The notes beneath the pieces were generated by a model, which searched no databases, was not told the DNA's origin, and saw only the letters and a list, made by a program, of their open reading frames with translations. DNA of 64,000 bases, taken from an uncultured Ruminococcus sp. (GTDB lineage Bacteria > Bacillota > Clostridia > Lachnospirales > Lachnospiraceae). The DNA is taken from assembly GCA_900553885.1 (NCBI GenBank), contig USFD01000004.1, forward strand, positions 1-64,000, read 5' to 3'. Made by a program: the position numbers and the translations under genes. Positions 15,884 through 22,502 of this stretch are shown here, in pieces (positions within the stretch are counted from its first letter, which is position 1; each line of letters begins with the position of its first letter).

Positions 15884-16825
15884 CTATTTTACATTTTCAA
15901 GAACCGCTTTCAGCTCATCTGCCGATCTCTCCAGTTTTTCCATTTCTTCTTCACTGAAACTGATCTCCAGAATCTGTTCGGCGCCTCCCTTTCCCACAAT
16001 TGCCGGTATACTCAGGCAGAGACCGGACAGACCGTATTCTCCATTCAGGGAAACAGATACCGGCATTACAGTATGACTGTCTCTCACAATTGACTCTGCA
16101 ATTCTCGCTGCAGCCATACCGATCCCGTAATAGGTAGCACCCTTCCGCTCTATGATCTCATAAGCGCTGTCCCGGACCGCATGGTAGATCTCGTCCATCT
16201 CTTTATGAAAACCGTTGAAACCGCGGAGTTTCGCAAATTCTTCCAGACCGATTCCATAAATATTGGCGCAGCTCCATACAGCCAGTTCACTGTCGCCATG
16301 CTCGCCGACAATAAATGCATGTACGTTTCTGCTGTCCACATCCAGCTTCTGGCTAAGCAGATATTTCAGTCTCGCTGTATCCAGAACCGTACCTGAACCG
16401 ATTACTCTTTCTTTCGGGAAACCAGATTCCTTCAGAGCAATCTGTGTAAGAATATCTACCGGATTCGACACAATCAGAAGAATCCCTTCACAGCCGACCC
16501 GTTTGATTTCTTTTATAATCGACTTCATAATCGCCGCGTTTTTCTGCACCAGGTCCAGCCTTGTCTCCCCCGGTTTCTGATTGGCTCCGGCTGTTATAAT
16601 TATAACAGAAGCATCCGCGATATCCTCATAATCTCCCGCGTAGATCTCCATAGCATGAGCGAAGGGAACTCCGTGGCTGATATCCATAGCTTCCCCTTCT
16701 GCCTTGGCATGATTTGCATCGAGAAGCACCAGTTCGGAAAAGGTTCCCTTCTGCATCAGGGCATAGGCGATACTGGCTCCGACAAATCCGCATCCGACTA
16801 CGGCGGCTTTCTGTATATTTATCAT
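15884..16825 (-). CDS. ldh: L-lactate dehydrogenase
   Basis: A 313-residue NAD-dependent L-lactate dehydrogenase that reduces pyruvate to lactate and regenerates NAD+ in fermentation. It shows a Rossmann glycine motif (VGCGFVGASIAYAL), the substrate arginine in GETRLDLVQKN, NPVDILT, and the active-site histidine in GEHGDSE. The specificity loop GANQKPGETR carries Gln rather than Arg at the position that separates lactate from malate dehydrogenase, favouring lactate. AGGAGG precedes the ATG, and a TATAAT lies upstream. I see no Rex box. Confidence 0.94.
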   Translation of the reverse strand: MINIQKAAVVGCGFVGASIAYALMQKGTFSELVLLDANHAKAEGEAMDISHGVPFAHAMEIYAGDYEDIADASVIIITAGANQKPGETRLDLVQKNAAIMKSIIKEIKRVGCEGILLIVSNPVDILTQIALKESGFPKERVIGSGTVLDTARLKYLLSQKLDVDSRNVHAFIVGEHGDSELAVWSCANIYGIGLEEFAKLRGFNGFHKEMDEIYHAVRDSAYEIIERKGATYYGIGMAAARIAESIVRDSHTVMPVSVSLNGEYGLSGLCLSIPAIVGKGGAEQILEISFSEEEMEKLERSADELKAVLENVK

Positions 16826-17059
16826 AGTCCATCTCCTCCTTTTAATTCCTAGTACTTTACTGGGAATTCTTTCTGTCTTTATTATATACTATTTCCAGAA
16901 GAAAGCAAGATATTTTACGGCATTTTTTTCCATATTAAATCAGTTCGCGGAAAATTCCGCAGAAAGATGGAGAAAGCGCCTCTGTCCGCCCTTATCTGAT
17001 AATCCGGACAAAAAACGCACAAGAATCTGCCCGGTGTACTCATGCGGTAAAAAATGTGT
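16826..17059. other. Divergent intergenic region ldh/mrp
   Basis: It contains the ldh promoter on the minus strand (TATAAT in GTATATAATAAAG near 16880). The remainder up to the mrp promoter holds no open frame or repeat that I can support. Confidence 0.4.
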
Positions 17060-17065
17060 TATACT
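17057..17065 (+). promoter_or_regulatory. Extended -10 promoter of mrp transcript
   Basis: TGTTATACT is an extended -10 (TGnTATAAT class) without an evident -35 box. Transcription would begin near the G run at 17070, just before the structured leader. Confidence 0.45.
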
Positions 17066-17076
17066 GTTAGGGCAAT

Positions 17077-17152
17077 GCTCTCCTTTCATACCGGTTTTTG
17101 GCTGCGCATCCGCTCCGCGGGGCAGAATAATCCTTGATCCGGTACAGAGAGC
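17077..17152 (+). ncRNA. Structured leader RNA upstream of mrp
   Basis: A multi-helix fold can be drawn. GCTCTC (17077-17082) pairs with GAGAGC (17147-17152), TACCGG (17089-17094) with CCGGTA (17139-17144), and CTGC (17102-17105) with GCAG (17122-17125) around a CG-rich loop. It starts a few bases after the predicted transcription start and ends about 30 bases before the mrp start codon. It resembles no riboswitch, T-box, 6S or SRP RNA that I recognise, so it may be a regulatory leader or a small RNA. Confidence 0.4.
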
Positions 17153-17183
17153 AGAAAATAATCAGAGAGAAGGTATATAAATC

Positions 17184-18014
17184 ATGTCAGAAGAGCAGAA
17201 AAATAATGGATGTACGGAGGACTCCTGTGCCGGCTGTGCACATGCCGACTCCTGCAGCAGCAAAAAAACAGACTTTCTTGAACCGGCGAATAAATATTCC
17301 CACATAAAGAAAGTAATCGGAGTGGTCAGCGGGAAAGGCGGCGTAGGCAAATCCTTCGTTACAGCCTCCCTGGCACGCATGGCCCGGGAAAAGGGATGCA
17401 AAGTCGGAATCCTGGATGCAGACATCACAGGTCCGTCCATTCCGAAAATGTATGGCGTTCACACAAAAGCACAGGGCACCGAGGAGGGTATTTATCCCTG
17501 TACCGCTAAAGACGGAACAGAAATCATGTCCGTGAATCTCCTGCTGCCGGATGAAGAAGCTCCGGTTATCTGGAGAGGTCCCATTATCGCCGGCGTTGTA
17601 AAACAGTTCTGGACAGATGTAATGTGGGGAGATCTGGACTACCTGTTCGTGGATATGCCGCCGGGAACCGGAGATGTTCCCCTGACTGTATTCCAGTCTC
17701 TTCCGGTAGACGGAGTCGTAATTGTAACATCTCCTCAGGACCTGGTGCAGATGATTGTAAAAAAAGCCTGCAGCATGGCAAAACAGATGAATATCCCGGT
17801 ACTGGGAATTATAGAAAATTACAGCTATGTGAAATGCCCGGACTGTGGAAAAGAAATCAAAGTGTTCGGTGAAAGTCATGTAGACGAAGCAGCGGCACAG
17901 ATGGGCATTCCGGTGCTGGCCCGGATGCCGATTGATATGGAGCTTGCCCGCGCTGTTGAAGAGGAGAGATTCTACGAAACAGAGAATCCATACCTGAAAG
18001 AAATCCAGCTGTAG
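17184..18014 (+). CDS. Mrp/NBP35-type P-loop ATPase, Fe-S carrier
   Basis: A 276-residue cytoplasmic ATPase of the Mrp/NBP35 (ApbC) family, involved in assembling or delivering iron-sulfur clusters. An N-terminal cysteine motif (Cys10, 15, 18, 24) is NBP35-like. The deviant Walker A reads GKGGVGKS (about residues 49-56). Next come DADITGPSIPKM, the Mrp signature MPPGTGDVPLT, and a C-terminal CPDCG that can bridge a cluster between dimer halves. Length is normal. It lies behind a structured leader and is followed by a strong hairpin. Proximity to the iron island is suggestive only. Confidence 0.92.
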   Translation: MSEEQKNNGCTEDSCAGCAHADSCSSKKTDFLEPANKYSHIKKVIGVVSGKGGVGKSFVTASLARMAREKGCKVGILDADITGPSIPKMYGVHTKAQGTEEGIYPCTAKDGTEIMSVNLLLPDEEAPVIWRGPIIAGVVKQFWTDVMWGDLDYLFVDMPPGTGDVPLTVFQSLPVDGVVIVTSPQDLVQMIVKKACSMAKQMNIPVLGIIENYSYVKCPDCGKEIKVFGESHVDEAAAQMGIPVLARMPIDMELARAVEEERFYETENPYLKEIQL

Positions 18015-18034
18015 CATATTCTGCTTTGCCTGAT

Positions 18035-18077
18035 CCTGCAGCAGTGCCGGCATCTATAAGATGCCGGCCGATGCAGG
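18035..18077 (+). terminator. Hairpin after mrp
   Basis: CCTGCA/TGCAGG encloses a perfect helix of GCCGGCATCT with AGATGCCGGC around a 3-base loop. No T run follows, so termination may be only partial. Confidence 0.5.
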
Positions 18078-18130
18078 GTCTGGCAAACATTGTATCTGTA
18101 AATGAAAGCAAATCTGCAAGGAGAAAATAA

Positions 18131-19123
18131 ATGATAGGACTCAGATCAGAAATATGGAAGGAAGGAGAATACTCCTACCTTGCAGCATACGGCTTCACGC
18201 CGATTATTGTAAGTTATGTCCATGAAGACGAAGACATTCGCCCGTGCATGCTCATTGTCCCGGGAGGGGGTTACCGTTATGTATCTTCCTCGGAGGGGGA
18301 TCCGGCTGCACGGACTTTTTATGCCGCCGGATACAACGTATTTGTTCTGGCATACACGGTAAACTATCTGGATGAACCTCTTAAACTGCAGCCTCTGATG
18401 GATATTGCAAGAGCAGTACGTATTCTCCGGTATCATGCCGGGGTATGCCACATCGATCCGTCCAGGCTGGTTGTATGCGGATTCTCTGCCGGCGCCCATC
18501 TGTGCGCGTCACTTTGCGTCCACTACACAGACATTTCTGACCCGGATTCCAAATATGCCTCCATATCAGCCCGCCCGGATGCCGCAATACTGGCCTATCC
18601 TGTAATTACATCCGGAAAATACGCACACAGAGATTCCTTTACCGCGCTTCTCGGAAAAGATGCGGATGAAAAAGAACTGGAATATATGTCCCTGGAAAAG
18701 CATGTAACAGACGATATGCCGCCCTGTTTTCTCTGGCAGACAGCCACGGACGATTCCGTTCCCGTAGAAAACAGTTATCTCTTTGCAATGGCCTGCAGAA
18801 AAGCCGGGGTGCCCTTCGCTCACCATGTATTTTCAGACGGCGTCCACGGCATGTCTGTCGCCACCGAAGAATGGCTGGAAGGCTGTTACGGCGCATCCTA
18901 TACACTGGAGCAGATTGACAGACTGATCCTGGCCATAGAACAGGGGAAAACCCCATGGCCAAAGGAAACGGCAGATAAGATCCGCAACGATTTTTCCAGG
19001 AAAAGAGACGGAGGGAAAAAGTGGGATCCGGAAATCAAGGCCTGGCTGAAAGGTCTCCTGGATGAGGTAGGCATGTGGCCGGAAATGGCGGAAAAATGGC
19101 TTCAGGGAGAGCTGAATTTATAA
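18131..19123 (+). CDS. Alpha/beta hydrolase (esterase, BD-FAE-like)
   Basis: A 330-residue esterase/lipase-type hydrolase. The oxyanion segment is VPGGGYRYVS (about residues 42-51). The nucleophile serine sits in GFSAGAHL (about 118-125), the acid in TATDDSVP and the catalytic histidine in DGVHGMS. The pattern fits small carbohydrate esterases such as acetyl-xylan or feruloyl esterases, but the substrate is not visible. A tryptophan-rich C-terminal extension of about 55 residues (EIKAWLKGLLDEVGMW) is added. No signal peptide is seen. The ribosome binding site is AAGGAGA. Confidence 0.85.
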   Translation: MIGLRSEIWKEGEYSYLAAYGFTPIIVSYVHEDEDIRPCMLIVPGGGYRYVSSSEGDPAARTFYAAGYNVFVLAYTVNYLDEPLKLQPLMDIARAVRILRYHAGVCHIDPSRLVVCGFSAGAHLCASLCVHYTDISDPDSKYASISARPDAAILAYPVITSGKYAHRDSFTALLGKDADEKELEYMSLEKHVTDDMPPCFLWQTATDDSVPVENSYLFAMACRKAGVPFAHHVFSDGVHGMSVATEEWLEGCYGASYTLEQIDRLILAIEQGKTPWPKETADKIRNDFSRKRDGGKKWDPEIKAWLKGLLDEVGMWPEMAEKWLQGELNL

Positions 19124-19241
19124 GGATCCCTCCTCCTCTTATCTCCGCCCGGGGTACCTGAAATACGTCGCTGCAGAAGCAATCTGCCGCGGTCGTTTTT
19201 CCGGTTTTATGCATAGTATAAAAGAAAAAGGACTTTTAGCT

Positions 19242-19721
19242 ATGGCATATGAAACATTTGAGAAAGTGGAAGGTATTATACAGGGAATCAACAGGGGAGA
19301 CTCCTGCTGCACCATGATGCTTTCTGTAATCAGCGGCTCTGATATCATCAATGTAGTCGTGACAGGTGAAACAATAATAATCGATAATGTCAGACTCCGT
19401 ACCGGAATGCGGATTGCTGCATTCTACGATGCCAATCTTCCCGTTCCGGCCGTTTATCCGCCTCAGTACCGGGCAGAGCTGATCACGTCACTGCGCAGGA
19501 ATCAGCAGGTTATACTGTCCTACTTCGATGACAGCCTGACATCTGATGACAATACGCTTCAGTTGAATATCGGTCCTACTACAAACGTGGTCACCGCAAA
19601 TGGCCAGCCCTATATGTGCAGCCCGGAAAACTCGGAGCTCCTTGTGTACTATACAACCTCTACTTTCAGTATCCCGGCCCGGACAACACCGCAGAAAGTT
19701 GTTGTCCTCTGCGAATACTGA
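19242..19721 (+). CDS. Conserved clostridial protein of unknown function
   Basis: A 159-residue soluble, strand-rich protein starting MAYETFEKVEGIIQGINRG. I recall close relatives in many Clostridia, with conserved VDNVRLRxGMRxAAFYD- and PQYRAE-like segments, but no assigned function. The fold looks like one or two small beta barrels. I start eleven codons inside the longest frame because AAGGAC lies eight bases before this ATG. The gene is monocistronic, with its own terminator. Confidence 0.75.
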   Translation: MAYETFEKVEGIIQGINRGDSCCTMMLSVISGSDIINVVVTGETIIIDNVRLRTGMRIAAFYDANLPVPAVYPPQYRAELITSLRRNQQVILSYFDDSLTSDDNTLQLNIGPTTNVVTANGQPYMCSPENSELLVYYTTSTFSIPARTTPQKVVVLCEY

Positions 19722-19732
19722 TACCAGGCCAA

Positions 19733-19762
19733 AACAGAGCCTTACCAGGGCTCTGTTTTTTA
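19733..19762 (+). terminator. Terminator
   Basis: AACAGAGCC pairs with GGCTCTGTT around a 7-base loop and is followed by TTTT. Confidence 0.85.
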
Positions 19763-19786
19763 CTGCAGGAGCCGGGGTTCTGTTCT

Positions 19787-20233
19787 TCATTTCATAGTTT
19801 CCAGAAGTTTTCTGCATAATGATTCCAGCGTTTCACAATACTGGTTCGAAATCGGACATCGGATGCACGCCCTGCTGTCCGGCATCAGGCGTTCATCCGG
19901 CAGACTGATGATATAGTCGTACATATATTTAAAGAATTCTTTGTTCGTGGGCTTTTTATCTTTCTCTGATTTGTTGAAAATAATTTTAAGAAGTTCCGTA
20001 TTATGGGATTCCCAGATAGAGTTTACAACAGTTCTGATATTTTTCTCTACGCAATTCCAGGATGTATGAAAGAGAGATGCTATATCCGGATAAATCAGCT
20101 TTGTTATACACTCCAGTCTTTCTTTGTCTTCAATAATGAGCAGCAGACCCTCTGTCACATAGCTGTATCCTGTGTATGAACGATGCACTCCAAAAGAATC
20201 CAGGATGTCTTTAATTGTTTTTTCGTAATTCAT
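19787..20233 (-). CDS. Stand-alone Spo0A C-terminal domain protein
   Basis: A 148-residue protein whose residues 6-108 match the DNA-binding effector domain of Spo0A (IGV-like start, YPDIASLFHTSWNCVEKNIR, KPTNKEF). The phospho-receiver domain is completely absent. After the domain comes a cysteine tail, Cys123, 126, 133 and 140 (CX2CX6CX6C), which could hold zinc or an Fe-S cluster. The start follows GAGGTAATACAA. It could bind 0A-box-like DNA without phosphorylation, or be controlled through its cysteine tail. A tRNA gene lies upstream on the same strand. Confidence 0.83.
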   Translation of the reverse strand: MNYEKTIKDILDSFGVHRSYTGYSYVTEGLLLIIEDKERLECITKLIYPDIASLFHTSWNCVEKNIRTVVNSIWESHNTELLKIIFNKSEKDKKPTNKEFFKYMYDYIISLPDERLMPDSRACIRCPISNQYCETLESLCRKLLETMK

Positions 20234-20433
20234 TTGTATTACCTCATTCCTGCTTTGAGATAACCTGCACAGAAAACACATACCTATGGTAAATTGGTGA
20301 AATGTGGCACACAACAAATTCTATAGGAAAAATTTCGACTTTTAAAGTCGAATCAGGACATCATTGCTTTGGTGTCATATCCTCTGTATCCGCCTATGAT
20401 TTGCCGGGAACATAGCCGGAGGAGACTTTTCTG

Positions 20434-20480
20434 TAAAATAAAAAGGAAGCAGAATACCACGTTCTTAAGGTATTCCGCTT
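20434..20480 (-). terminator. Terminator after tRNA-Ser
   Basis: On the minus strand AAGCGGAATACC pairs with GGTATTCTGCTT around a 10-base loop, followed by CCTTTTTATTTT. Confidence 0.85.
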
Positions 20481-20490
20481 TCTGCTGACA

Positions 20491-20576
20491 CGGAGACGGA
20501 GGGATTCGAACCCTCGTGCCCCGGAGGGCAAACGCATTTCGAGTGCGCCCCGTTATGACCACTTCGATACGTCTCC
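20491..20576 (-). tRNA. tRNA-Ser(CGA)
   Basis: An 86-base class II tRNA. The acceptor stem is GGAGACG/CGTCTCC with G as discriminator. The anticodon arm GCGCA-CTCGAAA-TGCGT gives anticodon CGA, reading UCG. A long variable arm (GCCCTCCGGGGC) marks it as serine. The T arm is GAGGG-TTCGAAT-CCCTC. CCA is not encoded. Confidence 0.93.
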
Positions 20577-20741
20577 TGTTCTGTATAATGTTGTGGAAAT
20601 AACACCTTTCATCTGTGTTGTCCACAGCTTTTTTATTATACCAGACTTTTCTTCAAAAGAAAAGTCTTTCTTTTCCGTTTTTAATGCATCCGGTCCGTCC
20701 CCTGACGGGAAACGGACCGGATATGTGACCGTTTTCTGTTT

Positions 20742-22154
20742 TTATTCTTTTCCGTCAAAACAATATGTACAGAGCCTGCACGGATCAATATCAATGGATG
20801 CACGCAGATCATCCAGACGATGGAAACGCAGGGATGTAAAGTTCTGAATCCTCCGGATCTCTTCCACCATTTCTGCGTAGCGGCAGCTGTCCGGATCAGT
20901 GTACTCTTCCAGAATCTCCTCCGGACAGTTTTCTCCTTCTTTCTCCTGGATCACCCGTCTGGTAATCAGATCAAGGTCTGATTTTGACCGGGAAAAGTTC
21001 AGAAACTTACAGCCGTATACAAGAGGCGGACATGCCGGTCTTACGTGCACTTCTTTTGCGCCGCTTCTGTAAAGGAATTCTGTCGTTTCCCGAAGCTGTG
21101 TGCCCCGTACAATAGAATCATCGATTAACAGCAGTTTTTTATTTTCAATCAGTGCCTGAACCGGGATCAGCTTCATTCTCGCGATCAGATCTCTCTGGCT
21201 CTGATTTGTAGGCATAAATGAACGCGGCCAGGTCGGCGTATATTTGATAAACGGTCTGGCATAGGGAATTCCCGACTCATTGGAATATCCTATGGCATGC
21301 GCCACGCCTGAATCCGGCACTCCGGCCACAATATCCGGATGTACGGAATCTTTATCCCTTTTTGCAAGCATACTGCCGCATTTATACCGCATCTCTTCTA
21401 CATTTACCCCCTCGTAGGAAGACGTCGGATATCCATAGTAAACCCACAGGAAAGAACAGATCTTCATCTTCTCTCCCGGAGGAGACATCTGCTCCACTCC
21501 GTCCGGTGTGACAAGCACAATTTCTGCCGGTCCAAGTTCCCGGTAATCTGTATAGCCCAGATTAATATAAGCAAAGCTCTCAAAGGATACACAGTACGCG
21601 TTTTCTTTCTTTCCTACCACCACCGGGGTTCTTCCAAGACGGTCCCTTGCCGCGTAAATGCCGTCTTTTGTCATAACCAGAAGCGTAAGGGATCCGTCTA
21701 CAATCTCCTGTGCATACCGGATGCCTTCCACAATCGAATCTTTCCGGCAGATCAGAGAAGCAATCAGTTCCGTAGCATTAATCTGGCCTCCGCTCATCTC
21801 CTGAAAATGGGAATGTCCATCCTTGTATGCCTTTTCCAGGAGTTCGGCCTGGTTGTTGATCTTTCCCACTGTCGTAATGGCAAAGCTGCCCAGATGCGAC
21901 TGAATCAGAAGCGGCTGGGGCTCATAATCCGAGATACAGCCGATGCCGATATTTCCTTTCATCTCCTCCACATCATGCTCGAATTTTGTCCGGAAGGGAG
22001 AATTCTCTATATTATGAATTGCGCGGCAGAATTCGCCGTCTCCGTATGCAGCCATTCCGCCTCTTCTTGTCCCCAGATGAGAATGATAATCCACCCCGTA
22101 GAACAGTTCAAGAATGCAGTCCGTCTTTGACGCCACTCCAAAAAAACCACCCAT
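20742..22154 (-). CDS. PurF-like phosphoribosyltransferase lacking glutaminase Cys
   Basis: A 470-residue paralogue of glutamine PRPP amidotransferase. The phosphoribosyltransferase half is intact: the PRPP loop LLLIDDSIVRGTQ, VPDSGVAHAIGYSNESGIPY, QSQRDLIARMKL, and a terminal CRLCTYC cluster motif. The N-terminal glutaminase half has lost its catalytic residue. It begins MGGFFGV where PurF begins MCGIFGI, and the glutamine-binding RGxDSAG reads RRGGMAA. The start is firmly set by AGGAGG eight bases upstream. It may use free ammonia, act as a regulatory paralogue, or transfer phosphoribosyl groups elsewhere. It is monocistronic, with no other pur gene nearby. Confidence 0.9.
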   Translation of the reverse strand: MGGFFGVASKTDCILELFYGVDYHSHLGTRRGGMAAYGDGEFCRAIHNIENSPFRTKFEHDVEEMKGNIGIGCISDYEPQPLLIQSHLGSFAITTVGKINNQAELLEKAYKDGHSHFQEMSGGQINATELIASLICRKDSIVEGIRYAQEIVDGSLTLLVMTKDGIYAARDRLGRTPVVVGKKENAYCVSFESFAYINLGYTDYRELGPAEIVLVTPDGVEQMSPPGEKMKICSFLWVYYGYPTSSYEGVNVEEMRYKCGSMLAKRDKDSVHPDIVAGVPDSGVAHAIGYSNESGIPYARPFIKYTPTWPRSFMPTNQSQRDLIARMKLIPVQALIENKKLLLIDDSIVRGTQLRETTEFLYRSGAKEVHVRPACPPLVYGCKFLNFSRSKSDLDLITRRVIQEKEGENCPEEILEEYTDPDSCRYAEMVEEIRRIQNFTSLRFHRLDDLRASIDIDPCRLCTYCFDGKE

Positions 22155-22199
22155 TATATTATCCTCCTGTCTTTTGTCCCAATGCATATTACCTCATAC

Positions 22200-22229
22200 A
22201 GCATAAGGGAAACCGGATAAAAAAGTCAA
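22200..22229 (-). promoter_or_regulatory. Promoter of purF-like gene
   Basis: On the minus strand TTGACT and TATGCT are 18 bases apart, leaving a leader of only about 40 bases, too short for a purine riboswitch. Confidence 0.55.
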
Positions 22230-22502
22230 TACCTGAAAATTTTTTTGCTACCTTACAAAAATGATGGGCGAGCAGACACGTTCCTTTGACATGGCCGGCG
22301 TTATGCAGATTATATAACAATTGTCCTCTGATTCTGAATTATCTGATTCTGAATTTTTTTGCTCTGAATAAGCTTTTCATGTATAATAGATATCAAAATG
22401 AAACAGATGGAGACGGCTCATGCCTGCATCCATATGAATCACCTGATGTACTATCTTTTATTATCAGAATATAGATCCGTAATGTAAAAAGGAGGTATTT
22501 TC
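22230..22502 (+). promoter_or_regulatory. Intergenic region with glgX-like promoter
   Basis: TTGCTC at 22359-22364 and TATAAT at 22382-22387 are 17 bases apart, giving a leader of about 110 bases that ends in AAGGAGG. A short direct repeat (TCTGATTCTGAATT, partly duplicated at 22326-22356) lies just upstream of the -35 box. Confidence 0.55.

Noticed and set aside
22155..22200. Purine riboswitch before the purF-like gene
   Set aside because: The predicted leader is about 40 bases, too short for the aptamer, and no signature is present.
22326..22356. Short TCTGATTCTGAATT direct repeat as a possible CRISPR or repeat array
   Set aside because: Only two adjacent partial copies with no spacer structure.
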